DNA of 64,000 nt from Pseudoflavitalea rhizosphaerae (GTDB lineage: Bacteria > Bacteroidota > Bacteroidia > Chitinophagales > Chitinophagaceae). The position numbers were made by a program, and so were the translations under genes. The notes under the pieces were generated by a model. That model had not been told where the DNA came from. It searched no databases and saw nothing but the letters and a program-made list of their open reading frames with translations. The stretch lies in NCBI RefSeq assembly GCF_003991355.1, contig NZ_RCSU01000001.1:682001-746000 (forward strand), in the 5' to 3' direction. Within the stretch, counting starts at the first letter, position 1, and each line of letters begins with the position of its first letter. Positions 17,755-26,620 of the stretch are shown here, one piece after another.

Positions 17755-19131
17755 ATGCGATCATATAAATATAGCATCCTCACCCTCTTGCTGATCAGCC
17801 TCCTGGCTTCCTGCCGGAAATATGTGGAAGATGTGCCTATCCAGGGACAACGCGTACTGGTGTATACCTCAGACTACAGGCTTTTACTGAATAACCACGA
17901 CCAACAGGAAGTGAGTTACGGACTGGCGCCGCTCCTCAGCTGCGATGATGTGGAATTCACTTCTCCGGATATCCAGAACAACCTGAAGAACAGCACCATT
18001 CAGCAGGCCATGTATATCTGGAAAAAACCATTCTACATAGACCAGCAAACGGATAACGACTGGAATTCGCTTTACGCACAGATCTATGTATACAACGTGG
18101 TGATCAATAGTGTGAACGACAGTAAGGGAGGAGATATCATCCTGAAGAACACCCTGCTAGGTGAAGCGCTCATGCACAGGGCATTTGCTTATTTCAACCT
18201 CGTGAACATGTACAGCAAACAATACGATGAAGCTACCGCCGCTACCGATATGGGCGTACCCATCATGCTGAAACCCGTTCTATTTACAGACCTCACCAGG
18301 CCCAGCGTGAAAGCCGTGTACGAACAGATATACAGCGATATCCGCCAGTCCATTCCACTGTTGCCCCCTGTACAGGAAACCTCTTTCAAACCCAGTAAGG
18401 CCGCTGCATATGCACTGCTCAGCAAGTATTACCTGAACCTGCGCGACTTTACCAGGGCTGCACAATTCGCAGACAGCACATTGGATATCCGGAACGATCT
18501 CTATGATTATAATCTTTCAGTTACCGGAAGCGGTTACACTTTCCCGGGACAATATGCAGACAAACAAGTGATCCTCCGTAAAGTACCCAGGCAGATGTAT
18601 GGAGCGTACCAGCTCAGCAATTCATTGCTGAACCTGCTGAACACAAATGATCTTCGCTACGAGATCTTCACAAGACCAGGCAGTAATTTCTATCCTGTTT
18701 TCACAGGGCCCGGCTATTGGTCCAGAGACAGGTATTCGAACGATAAACCCGCCACCGGCCTGTCTGTGAACGACACCTGGCTGATCAAGGCAGAATGCCT
18801 CGCCCGCGCCGGTCAGAAAGATGAAGCAGTTGACATGCTGAATACCCTCCGCAAAAAACGCTTCAGGCCTGCCGACTATGCAGACCTCAGCGCAGCCACG
18901 GCTACAGAAGCACTGCAAATGGTGATCGATGAAAGACGCCGCGAATTCTTCGGATCAGGCCTGCGCTGGTTCGATCAGCGCCGCCTCAGCCAGGACGCTA
19001 TGTTTGCACAGACCATTACCAGGGTTTTCAACAATACCACCTATACACTGGCGCCTAACAGTAATGAATATGTGTTTCCGCTGGCCAACCTGCTGTTGAC
19101 ACAGAATCCGGAAATGAAACAAAATCCTTAA
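17755..19131 (+). CDS. SusD/RagB-type lipoprotein (locus B)
   Basis: 458 residues. Lipobox Cys20 (LLASCRKYVED) is followed by SusD helical repeats (GEALMHRAFAYFNLVNMYSKQYD at about 142-164), and the C-terminal signature RREFFGSGLRWFDQRRLS then QNPEMKQNP. It is the surface partner of the SusC encoded upstream. The next gene, an ABC ATPase, begins 183 nt further on the same strand; that gap is filled largely by a palindromic repeat element, so it is unclear whether transcription runs through. Confidence 0.92.
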   Translation: MRSYKYSILTLLLISLLASCRKYVEDVPIQGQRVLVYTSDYRLLLNNHDQQEVSYGLAPLLSCDDVEFTSPDIQNNLKNSTIQQAMYIWKKPFYIDQQTDNDWNSLYAQIYVYNVVINSVNDSKGGDIILKNTLLGEALMHRAFAYFNLVNMYSKQYDEATAATDMGVPIMLKPVLFTDLTRPSVKAVYEQIYSDIRQSIPLLPPVQETSFKPSKAAAYALLSKYYLNLRDFTRAAQFADSTLDIRNDLYDYNLSVTGSGYTFPGQYADKQVILRKVPRQMYGAYQLSNSLLNLLNTNDLRYEIFTRPGSNFYPVFTGPGYWSRDRYSNDKPATGLSVNDTWLIKAECLARAGQKDEAVDMLNTLRKKRFRPADYADLSAATATEALQMVIDERRREFFGSGLRWFDQRRLSQDAMFAQTITRVFNNTTYTLAPNSNEYVFPLANLLLTQNPEMKQNP

Positions 19132-19180
19132 TCATCACCAGCAACAGCGCCGCAAGGGCTGTACTATTTTCTCGGGGACC

Positions 19181-19284
19181 AGTCGCTCGCGTCCCCGCGA
19201 GTGACCACTATTTGCCCGCCTCCGGCGGGTACCATGTGGCCAGAGGCGACAAAACAAAAGTCACTCGCAGGGAGGCGAGCGACT
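19181..19284. repeat. Palindromic multi-hairpin repeat, copy 1
   Basis: Two arms, 19181-19204 (AGTCGCTCGC ... GCGAGTGAC) and 19260-19284, are near-perfect reverse complements of each other, and each arm is itself a hairpin. Between them lie CCCGCC-TCC-GGCGGG (19215-19229) and a weaker GGCC/GGCGAC hairpin. The same four-hairpin plan and arm sequence recur at 30951-31050. It has no ORF. It resembles REP/REPIN-type mobile palindromes; no transposase of that kind is seen in the window. Confidence 0.75.
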
Positions 19285-19314
19285 GTCACTCTCCGAAAAA
19301 CAAAAACTAGAATC

Positions 19315-20247
19315 ATGGAAAAAACAATTGTGAAGATTGAAAAGCTGAGCCACCGCTACAGCACCAACTGGGCGATCCGTGATATCAACATCGAGATCGG
19401 TCATACAGGCATCGTGGGATTGCTCGGCTCCAATGGCGCCGGCAAATCAACCACCATGAATATCCTGTGCGGAGCATTGAACCAGACCGAAGGCAATGTT
19501 TATATCAACGGTATCAACATGAAACTCCAGCCGGAGCTCGCCAAGAAGGAGATCGGATTTTTACCGCAGAACCCGCCACTGTATATGGACCTCACAGTGG
19601 ATGAATACCTCTGGTATTGTGCAGGCCTTCGTCATATTGCGAAGGACATTAAGAAAGCATCGATAGAAGAGGTGAAGGAAAGATGTGGCATTGCGCATTT
19701 CAGCAACAGATTGTTGCGCAATCTTTCCGGTGGTTACCGCCAGCGTGTAGGCATTGCACAGGCCATTGTACACCGTCCCAGGCTGGTGGTGCTGGATGAA
19801 CCCACCAATGGCCTCGATCCCAACCAGATCATCGAAGTACGCGCCCTCATCAAAGAAATTGCCAGGGACCGCGCCGTTATCTTTTCCTCACATATCCTAT
19901 CCGAAATACAGATACTCTGCAAAGAGATCAGGATGATCGAAAACGGAAGGATCGTCTTCGCAGACACCATGGATGCCTTCAACAATTATGTGGAACCGCA
20001 CAGCATGCTCATCCATTTCTCCAACCCGCCATCGGTCTCCGAATTACAACAGGTAGAAGGTGTTAACAAAGTGGAATTCCTGACCGAAAGACAGGTACGC
20101 GTATTCTTCAATGGCGACCAGGATATTGCTGAAAGAATGGTAATAGCCAGTGTAGAAAAAGGATGGCGCCTCAAAGAGATCAATCTCGACAAAAGCGCGC
20201 TCGACGAAATATTCAAACAATTATCCAACCAAACCACCAAACAATGA
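19315..20247 (+). CDS. ABC transporter ATP-binding protein (GldA-like)
   Basis: 310 residues from ATG 19315. Walker A GSNGAGKST (about residues 38-46), signature LSGGYRQR (about 138), Walker B LVVLDEPTNGLDP, and the H-loop in IFSSHILSEI. The C-terminal third is an extra domain of the kind seen in CcmA/GldA-type exporters. The stop overlaps the start of the permease gene by ATGA (20244-20247), so the two form one transporter. Known relatives drive ABC-2 permeases, such as GldAFG of gliding motility and various lipid or peptide exporters. Here the gene sits downstream of a SusCD pair and upstream of two MutS-like genes rather than with gliding genes. Confidence 0.9.
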   Translation: MEKTIVKIEKLSHRYSTNWAIRDINIEIGHTGIVGLLGSNGAGKSTTMNILCGALNQTEGNVYINGINMKLQPELAKKEIGFLPQNPPLYMDLTVDEYLWYCAGLRHIAKDIKKASIEEVKERCGIAHFSNRLLRNLSGGYRQRVGIAQAIVHRPRLVVLDEPTNGLDPNQIIEVRALIKEIARDRAVIFSSHILSEIQILCKEIRMIENGRIVFADTMDAFNNYVEPHSMLIHFSNPPSVSELQQVEGVNKVEFLTERQVRVFFNGDQDIAERMVIASVEKGWRLKEINLDKSALDEIFKQLSNQTTKQ

Positions 20248-22553
20248 TCTCCATGGCAACAATACTCAGAGTGGCCAAAACGGAACTCCGTACCCTATTT
20301 TATTCCCCGATCGCCTGGTTCCTCATGATCATTTTCCTGGTCCAGTGCTCCATCACTTATACCAACGTACTCACCAGTCTCGCAAGGGAACAGGACGCCG
20401 GCAATCTCTTACGGATAAGCATGACCGATTTTATCTTTCTTGGAAGAAATAGTTTGTTCGGCAGCGTTATGCAAAGCATCTATCTCTATATGCCCCTGCT
20501 CACCATGGGATTGATCAGTCGTGAAACTGCCAGCGGCACCATCAAACTATTACACTCCTCTCCCGTGAAGATCAGGGAGATCGTGATGGGAAAGTTTTTA
20601 TCGATGGTGATCTACAGCCTGCTCCTGGTGGCCATTATCGGCTGCTTTGTAGTGGCTGCACAATTCCATATTGTGAAACCCGATACCGGAAAATTATTGA
20701 GCGCCATGTTTGGCTGCTTCCTCTTGCTCTGCGCCTATTCCGCCATCGGCCTCTTCATGAGCAGCCTGACCAATTACCAGATTGTTGCCGCTATCTGCAC
20801 CTTTGTGATGTTCGGGGTCCTGAACTATATCGGTAATCTCTGGCAGGGTGTTGAGTTTGTAAGGAACCTCACTTATTTCCTTTCTATTTCAGGCAGGGCA
20901 GGTAAAATGCTTCATGGCCTCATTACCACCAGGGACACAATCTATTTTCTCGTGATCATATATATGTTCCTTGGCTTCAGCATCTATAAAATGAGGGCCG
21001 ATATCGAATCCAGGCCACGCATGGTAAGATGGGGAAGATATGCATCCGTACTGGTGATCGCACTCACCATCGGTTATATCAGTTCCATTCCTTCACTGGT
21101 AGGCTACTACGATGCCTCCGCGCACAAAGCCAATACGCTTACCCCCAATACACAAAGGATCATCAAAGAACTGGGCGATACGCCGCTGGAAGTGACCGCC
21201 TATAATAACTTGCTCGACAGGTATTACAGTTATGGACAACCGGAATCCTTCAATGACAACCTGGCAAGATGGGAGCCCTTTATGCGATTTAAGCACAATA
21301 TCAAACTGAATACGGTTCAGTACTATGATACAGCTTTGGAGATTACCAATTTTGAACGGATTTACGGCAACAAGCCCATCGAAGAAATCGCCAAACGCGT
21401 TGCTGAAAGCCGCGATCTGTCGCTCTCCTATTTCAAATCCCCTTCAGAGATCAGGAAGATCATCAACCTGAAACCTGAGCTCAACCGCTATGTGATGCAA
21501 TTGAAATATGGCAACAGGACCACCTTCCTGCGTGTTTTCAACGATATGCATGTCTGGCCCAGTGAAACTGAAATATCCGCAGCATTCAAACGCCTCTTGC
21601 AGGCGAAAATGCCGAAGATCGTTTTCACTACCGGCAATCTTGAAAGGGATATCAACAAAGTGGGCGACCGTGAATACAAAGTATTGACCAATCTGAAAAC
21701 ATATCGTCAGTCATTCATCAACCAGGGCTTCGATGTAGACACCATCTCGCTGGCCACACAGGAAATCCCTGATGGTATTTCCGCACTGGTGCTGGCCGAT
21801 CCCAAAACAGCCCTTACCGAAACGGAAATGACCAAACTGAAAAAGTTCATAGACGATGGCGGCAATATGCTCATTGCCGGTGAGCCTGGCAAACAATCCA
21901 TACTCAATCCCCTGTTGGCTTACCTGAACGTACAATTGCTGGATGGCATCCTGGTGCAGCCTTCCAGGGAAATGCAACCGGAACTGCTCACGCCTTTCCT
22001 GACAGAAACAGTAGCCGGTTTCTTCCCACCGCTGGCGCATAGCCATCACGACAGCGCCAGGGCCACCATGCCCGGCGCTACCGCGCTCTCGTATTCCGAT
22101 TCAGGTTCCTTTACCATCAAACCATTACTGGTATCCGACGCTAAAAGGTCATGGCTGAAAAAAGAGAAACTGGTAAGCGATTCCGCAGAAGTGATATTTA
22201 CTCCTGAAAAAGGCGATATCAAAAAGGCATTCCCAACAGCGCTTGGCCTTACCCGTGATATCAAGGGAAAACAGCAGCGCATCATCGTTACCGGCGATGC
22301 CGATTTCATGAGCAATGCTGAACTGCAGCGCTTCAACCTGAGGGCCGCTAATTTCGTTTTCAATACTGGCCTCTTCAGCTGGCTGAGCTATAATGAATTT
22401 CCTATAGACAGCTCAAGGCCACCTGCAGAAGATACCAGTATAATACCCACTAAATCAAAAGCCAAATTCATCAGCCTCATCTTTGTTTGGGTGGCGCCCG
22501 CTATCCTGCTCGCCTTCGGCGCCCTGTTGCTGATCAGAAGAAAAAGAAAATAG
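20244..22553 (+). CDS. Fused ABC-2 permease / GldG-like protein
   Basis: 769 residues from ATG 20244 (ATGA overlap with the ATPase gene); an ATG three codons later is also possible. The first 280 residues carry about six membrane helices of an ABC-2 permease of GldF type (IAWFLMIIFLVQCSITYTNVL, RETASGTIKLLHSSPV). After a further helix (about 265-285) comes a large periplasmic ABC_transp_aux/GldG-like domain (HKANTLTPNTQRIIKELGDTPLEVTAY; later LVLADPKTALTETEMTKLKKFIDDGGNMLIAGEPG). A single C-terminal helix ends in RRKRK. It thus joins in one chain what GldF and GldG do as two proteins. The MutS-like gene starts 6 nt downstream. Confidence 0.88.
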   Translation: MISMATILRVAKTELRTLFYSPIAWFLMIIFLVQCSITYTNVLTSLAREQDAGNLLRISMTDFIFLGRNSLFGSVMQSIYLYMPLLTMGLISRETASGTIKLLHSSPVKIREIVMGKFLSMVIYSLLLVAIIGCFVVAAQFHIVKPDTGKLLSAMFGCFLLLCAYSAIGLFMSSLTNYQIVAAICTFVMFGVLNYIGNLWQGVEFVRNLTYFLSISGRAGKMLHGLITTRDTIYFLVIIYMFLGFSIYKMRADIESRPRMVRWGRYASVLVIALTIGYISSIPSLVGYYDASAHKANTLTPNTQRIIKELGDTPLEVTAYNNLLDRYYSYGQPESFNDNLARWEPFMRFKHNIKLNTVQYYDTALEITNFERIYGNKPIEEIAKRVAESRDLSLSYFKSPSEIRKIINLKPELNRYVMQLKYGNRTTFLRVFNDMHVWPSETEISAAFKRLLQAKMPKIVFTTGNLERDINKVGDREYKVLTNLKTYRQSFINQGFDVDTISLATQEIPDGISALVLADPKTALTETEMTKLKKFIDDGGNMLIAGEPGKQSILNPLLAYLNVQLLDGILVQPSREMQPELLTPFLTETVAGFFPPLAHSHHDSARATMPGATALSYSDSGSFTIKPLLVSDAKRSWLKKEKLVSDSAEVIFTPEKGDIKKAFPTALGLTRDIKGKQQRIIVTGDADFMSNAELQRFNLRAANFVFNTGLFSWLSYNEFPIDSSRPPAEDTSIIPTKSKAKFISLIFVWVAPAILLAFGALLLIRRKRK

Positions 22554-22559
22554 TGGACA

Positions 22560-23909
22560 ATGCATTTCAATACAGATAAACAAACACTGGAAGACCTGAA
22601 CATGGTGGGAAAACCCGGAAGGGACTCCATTTACACCATCTTCAACAACACCCATACACGCGGCGGTGCAGGAATACTGGAACAAATGTTCCTGCACCCC
22701 CTCGCTGAGGAAACGTTGATCAATAACCGAAGTAAGACGATCCAGTTCTTCAGCAGGAAGCAAACCGCCTTCCCCTTCAACAATGCCTGGCTGGACAGTG
22801 CAGAACTGTACCTGGAAATGACCGATGAAAGGACCAGGCTTTCACGGGACAAAGACAATCTCGGTGGAAAATTAAAACAACTGCTGGCCGAAGATCATCA
22901 TTACAGGATCATTCACAACGGCGTTGGAGCCTTCCTTCGCATCCTGCACACCCTGCATGGCTTCCTGCAGCAACCGTCTATCGAAGCCGGCATCACTCCC
23001 TGGGCGGCCACGATGGAGGAGTTGTCTGAATTGCTTGCAGGCAGCGAACTGCGGGTTTTCATGAATGAAAAACCAGAAAGCAAACTGAATTACGCCAGTA
23101 CTGCAAAATACGATGATCTGCTGCGCTTCAGGAACCGGAACAGCCTGCTGCGCATCCTTTATCATATTTACCACCTGGATGTTTTCATCTCTGTGGGCAG
23201 GATTGCAGAAAAACATGGTTTTGTTTTTCCGGAAGCATTGAACAGGGACCTGCATACTGTACAACTGGAAGGAGTATACCATCCGCTGGTGAAAAATGCC
23301 GTACCCAATACGCTGAGCATTACGCCCGGCAGCAATATCATTTTCCTGACGGGCGCCAATATGGCCGGCAAATCCACTTTCATGAAATCGCTTGGCATCG
23401 CAATGTTCCTGGCTCATATGGGATTTCCGGTACCGGCAAAAAAGATGTCGTTCTCCGTCAGGGATGGCATCTATACCACCATCAATCTCTCCGATAACCT
23501 GGCCAGTGGCAGCAGCCATTTTTATGCTGAAGTATTAAGGGTAAAAAAAGTGGCGCAGGAATTAAGCGTTGCCAAAAACCTCTTCATCATTTTCGATGAA
23601 CTGTTCCGCGGCACCAATGTAAAAGATGCTTACGAAGCCACCATCGCCATCACAGAAGCATTTGCACAAAAGAAGAACTGCATGTTCATCGTCTCTACCC
23701 ATATTGTAGAAGCTGGCGATGTATTGAGAGAACGCTGCAGCAATATCCATTTCGCCTACCTGCCCACCACCATGAAGGATGGCAAACCCATATACACTTA
23801 CACACTGGCCGAAGGCGTAACAGCAGACAGACATGGCATGATCATCATCAACAATGAAGGCATCCTGGACATCATCAATAACAGGTTTACAAAAACAGCA
23901 GCATCATGA
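22560..23909 (+). CDS. MutS-family ATPase, first of a tandem pair
   Basis: 449 residues. The C-terminal half is a MutS domain V ATPase: Walker A GANMAGKST at 265-273, Walker B LFIIFDEL around 341-348 followed by FRGTNVKDA (compare ELGRGTSTYDG in MutS), and an STHI switch. The N-terminal half matches the MutS core/lever helices (KQTLEDLNMVG ... SIYTIFNNTHTRGGAGILEQMFLHPL). The mismatch-reading domain I of true MutS (about 800 or more residues) is absent, so canonical mismatch repair is unlikely. The gene overlaps its paralogue by ATGA (23906-23909) and lies 6 nt after the permease gene, implying co-translation with the ABC system. Confidence 0.88.
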   Translation: MHFNTDKQTLEDLNMVGKPGRDSIYTIFNNTHTRGGAGILEQMFLHPLAEETLINNRSKTIQFFSRKQTAFPFNNAWLDSAELYLEMTDERTRLSRDKDNLGGKLKQLLAEDHHYRIIHNGVGAFLRILHTLHGFLQQPSIEAGITPWAATMEELSELLAGSELRVFMNEKPESKLNYASTAKYDDLLRFRNRNSLLRILYHIYHLDVFISVGRIAEKHGFVFPEALNRDLHTVQLEGVYHPLVKNAVPNTLSITPGSNIIFLTGANMAGKSTFMKSLGIAMFLAHMGFPVPAKKMSFSVRDGIYTTINLSDNLASGSSHFYAEVLRVKKVAQELSVAKNLFIIFDELFRGTNVKDAYEATIAITEAFAQKKNCMFIVSTHIVEAGDVLRERCSNIHFAYLPTTMKDGKPIYTYTLAEGVTADRHGMIIINNEGILDIINNRFTKTAAS

Positions 23910-25225
23910 GTTTTATTGCAGATAAACAGACACTGGAAGACCTGAATTTACTCGGCAGGCACAAGAACAATTCCATTTACAGGCTGTTTGATCACACCAT
24001 CACCGGCGGCGGCAGGCAATTACTGGAAGAAATGTTCAGGAAACCTTTGACCGATGCTGCGAAGATCAACGATCGGGTGAGTTGTTTTCAATATTTCGGA
24101 AAGCAGGGTTTACAACTTCCATTCTCTGCGGCGGATTTTGAAATAATGGAAAACTATCTGAGTGCTGAAGCCGGCAACCTGGCTGAAACCGGCTGGAATA
24201 CCGTCCTGAAAAAAGTCCGCAGTCAGCTCACCGGTAGCGAAGAATATGCGCAGCTCATAGCAGGATGCCGCAAAACCATCACCACGCTGCAGGCTATCCG
24301 AAAATGGGTAATGCCGCTTGTTGCACCTGCTGACCACCCCGTTGCCGACTCATTAAGTACCCTGCAGCAGTACTTTCACCAACAGGAAATGCAATGGTTG
24401 GCTAAAGTGGATACCACCACCACCATCCCGCTTTCCAAACTGATCAGGTATAATCATTGTCTTCGTGAAAAAATGCAACAGGAAACAAATGCAATGATGC
24501 AGATCATTTATTGGCTCGATGTAAACATTGCAGTGTCTGGTGTAGCTGTTACCAGGGGGTTCTGCTATCCGGAAGCAAGGACGGCCGGAGAGCAGGTGAT
24601 CGATATCGAAGGGCTTTATCATCCCGGGCTGTCAAAAGCGGTCAGTAATGATACAAGCTTTTCTGCCGGTCATAATCTTATTTTTCTTACCGGCGCCAAT
24701 ATGGCTGGTAAATCCACTTTCATGAAATCCTTTGGCGTAGCCATTTACCTGGCGCATATGGGATTTCCGGTAGCTGCCAGTTCCATGCGATGCTCCGTCA
24801 AAGACGGCATTTATTCCTCCATCAATGTGCCCGACGACCTGGAACATGGCTACAGTCATTTTTACGCCGAAGTGCTGCGTGTAAAAACAGTGGCCACCGC
24901 TGTAGATTCCGGGAAAAACCTCCTGATCATTTTTGACGAACTTTTCAAAGGCACCAATGTGAAAGATGCATATGAAGCCACACTCAGCATCACAGCAGCT
25001 TTCTCCAGGCACAGGAACTGCTGCTTTATCATCTCCACACATATCATTGAAGCCGGCCATGCATTGAAGGAACAAATAGCAGACATCCGTTTCCGTTATA
25101 TGCCTACCGTGATGCAGGGTAATATTCCCACCTACACCTATAAATTACAGGAAGGCATTACCAGCGATCGCCAGGGAATGCTGATCATTGAAAATGAAAA
25201 GATCCTGGAACTGATCAGGCAGTAG
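23906..25225 (+). CDS. MutS-family ATPase, second of a tandem pair
   Basis: 439 residues, a clear paralogue of the gene before it: KQTLEDLNLLG at the N-terminus, Walker A GANMAGKST at 263-271, a near-identical stretch FMKSFGVAIYLAHMGFPV, Walker B LLIIFDELFKGTNVKDAYEAT, STHIIEAG, and QEGITSDRQGM near the end. It also lacks MutS domain I. Two ATPase-competent paralogues encoded with a 4-nt overlap suggest a heterodimer, as in eukaryotic MSH pairs (inference). What the pair acts on is unknown; the operon context points to membrane transport or envelope work rather than DNA repair. Confidence 0.88.
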   Translation: MSFIADKQTLEDLNLLGRHKNNSIYRLFDHTITGGGRQLLEEMFRKPLTDAAKINDRVSCFQYFGKQGLQLPFSAADFEIMENYLSAEAGNLAETGWNTVLKKVRSQLTGSEEYAQLIAGCRKTITTLQAIRKWVMPLVAPADHPVADSLSTLQQYFHQQEMQWLAKVDTTTTIPLSKLIRYNHCLREKMQQETNAMMQIIYWLDVNIAVSGVAVTRGFCYPEARTAGEQVIDIEGLYHPGLSKAVSNDTSFSAGHNLIFLTGANMAGKSTFMKSFGVAIYLAHMGFPVAASSMRCSVKDGIYSSINVPDDLEHGYSHFYAEVLRVKTVATAVDSGKNLLIIFDELFKGTNVKDAYEATLSITAAFSRHRNCCFIISTHIIEAGHALKEQIADIRFRYMPTVMQGNIPTYTYKLQEGITSDRQGMLIIENEKILELIRQ

Positions 25226-25258
25226 TAACAGAGAATTAACAGGCCGGACGTTCCACCA

Positions 25259-25290
25259 TTTGCAATATTTAGCAAATTTGCATATTTTTG
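25259..25290 (+). promoter_or_regulatory. Promoter with palindromic operator upstream of the DeoR gene
   Basis: TTTG (25259-25262), 20 nt, TATTTTTG (25283-25290): a full Bacteroidota promoter match. Between the boxes lies the palindrome GCAAATTTGC (25272-25281), flanked by further TTGCAA/TTTGCA half-sites. A site in this position would block RNA polymerase, so self-regulation by the DeoR-type product is likely (inference). Confidence 0.55.
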
Positions 25291-25309
25291 CAAATCATAT
25301 TTCAACTGA

Positions 25310-25450
25310 ATGGAAGGGGAACTTCATAGGCTTGTACACTGGCAGGCCCTGCCGGGATTCATCGAACATCATTTTTTGCTGAGCATTGAATTCGGCCTAA
25401 CTGCCCTGTTCATGCCCAGCACCACCATTGCCTGTGCCTTCAAAAAGTAA
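25310..25450 (+). CDS. Possible 46-codon leader ORF before the DeoR gene
   Basis: ATG at 25310 lies about 13 nt after the expected transcript start of the promoter at 25259-25290. The ORF runs to TAA at 25450, 10 nt before the DeoR start. The product (MEGELHRLVHWQALPGF ...) has a hydrophobic middle and no recognised family. It could be a leader peptide, or only an open 5' leader. Confidence 0.3.
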   Translation: MEGELHRLVHWQALPGFIEHHFLLSIEFGLTALFMPSTTIACAFKK

Positions 25451-25460
25451 ACGATCCGCT

Positions 25461-26210
25461 ATGCTGAAAGAAAACCGTTTCGATTTTATCCTGAACGAAC
25501 TCAAGAAAAAGAAACAACTCACGTATGAATGGATTGCCGGAAAGCTGGATGTTTCGGAAGACACTATCAGGAGGGATATTGAAATACTGCACAAGAATGG
25601 ACTGCTCTCCAAGGTGCGCGGCGGCGCCATGCTGCGCGCGAGAAATCCGCTCACCTTCCAGGACCGCAGTCATTACCTGAAAAAAGAAAAAGAAGTGATC
25701 GCCCTGAAAGCGCAGCAGTTCATAAAAAATGGACAAACCATTTTCATGGATGGCGGAACCACCAACCTGGCCATCGCATCGCTGATGCCAGCCGATCTTT
25801 CCGCAAGGATCATCACCAATAACCAGGCCCTGGTGCCGGTGATGGCTGAACATAAAAATATTGAACTGATCATACTAGGAGGCCAGTACAATTATGCCGG
25901 CGCCACCACTTATGGCCTTGCCACCTGCAAACAGGCAGGAGAATATATTGCCGACCTCTTCCTGATGGGCACCTGCGCGGTAGATCCTGTGGCTGGCGTA
26001 TCGGGAGACGGACAGCAGGACGTTGATGTGAAACGCGCCATGATAGCAGCATCTGGCTCTGTACTGGCCCTCGCCAATCACGAAAGATTATTCCGCAAAG
26101 AACCATTCAAGGTTTGCGAACTGAATGTGCTGGACACCATCATCACTGATCTGCCCAGCGATCATAAGGACATGCACGAGTTCCATCATGCAGACCTGCA
26201 GATTATCTGA
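25461..26210 (+). CDS. DeoR-family transcriptional regulator
   Basis: 249 residues from ATG 25461; the frame is open to an upstream TTG, but this ATG fits the family. An N-terminal winged helix with helix-turn-helix at about 20-42 (LTYEWIAGKLDVSEDTIRRDIEIL) is followed by the DeoRC sugar-phosphate sensor fold (IFMDGGTTNLAIASLMPADL, IELIILGGQYNYAGATTYG). DeoR proteins usually respond to phosphorylated sugars. The only downstream gene in the same direction is the VOC protein 15 nt away, so the natural targets may be elsewhere or the gene itself. Confidence 0.88.
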   Translation: MLKENRFDFILNELKKKKQLTYEWIAGKLDVSEDTIRRDIEILHKNGLLSKVRGGAMLRARNPLTFQDRSHYLKKEKEVIALKAQQFIKNGQTIFMDGGTTNLAIASLMPADLSARIITNNQALVPVMAEHKNIELIILGGQYNYAGATTYGLATCKQAGEYIADLFLMGTCAVDPVAGVSGDGQQDVDVKRAMIAASGSVLALANHERLFRKEPFKVCELNVLDTIITDLPSDHKDMHEFHHADLQII

Positions 26211-26225
26211 TCAAAAAATGAAAAA

Positions 26226-26615
26226 ATGAAAATAGAACATCTGGCCATTTGGGTAGGGAACCTGGAACTGATGAAATCATTCTACGAGCAGTATTTCGGA
26301 GCCAGGTCCAATCACAAATACCATAACCCGCTCACACATTTCCAGTCGTACTTCCTCAGCTTCGAAAGCGGTTCGAGACTGGAGCTCATGCACCGCCCTG
26401 ATATCGCAGAGAGACAGCACGATCATCTCTCGCAAAAGGAAGGCATCGTGCATATGGCTATCAGTACTGGCAGTGAATCCAGGGTAGACCAGTTGGTCAG
26501 TGCCCTGAGATCAGATGGCCACAGGATTGTGGGCCATCCCCGCACCACCGGCGATGGCTACTATGAAGCTGTAGTATTGGACCCCGAAGGCAACCTGATA
26601 GAACTGACTGCCTGA
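26226..26615 (+). CDS. VOC-fold protein (glyoxalase/bleomycin-resistance superfamily)
   Basis: 129 residues with two beta-alpha-beta-beta-beta units. Likely metal-site residues are His5 (IEHLAIWV), Glu in RLELMHRPD, His in IVHMAIST and Glu in NLIELTA, the glyoxalase I-like pattern. Such small VOC proteins act on methylglyoxal adducts or other small molecules, or bind antibiotics; the substrate is unknown. The gene follows the DeoR gene by 15 nt and ends at a strong bidirectional terminator, so the two are probably one operon. Confidence 0.8.
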   Translation: MKIEHLAIWVGNLELMKSFYEQYFGARSNHKYHNPLTHFQSYFLSFESGSRLELMHRPDIAERQHDHLSQKEGIVHMAISTGSESRVDQLVSALRSDGHRIVGHPRTTGDGYYEAVVLDPEGNLIELTA

Positions 26616-26620
26616 TCAGA

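Noticed and set aside
19201-19314. 38-codon upstream extension of the ABC ATPase frame
   Set aside because: It translates the palindromic repeat copy 1; the ATPase fold starts right after ATG 19315.
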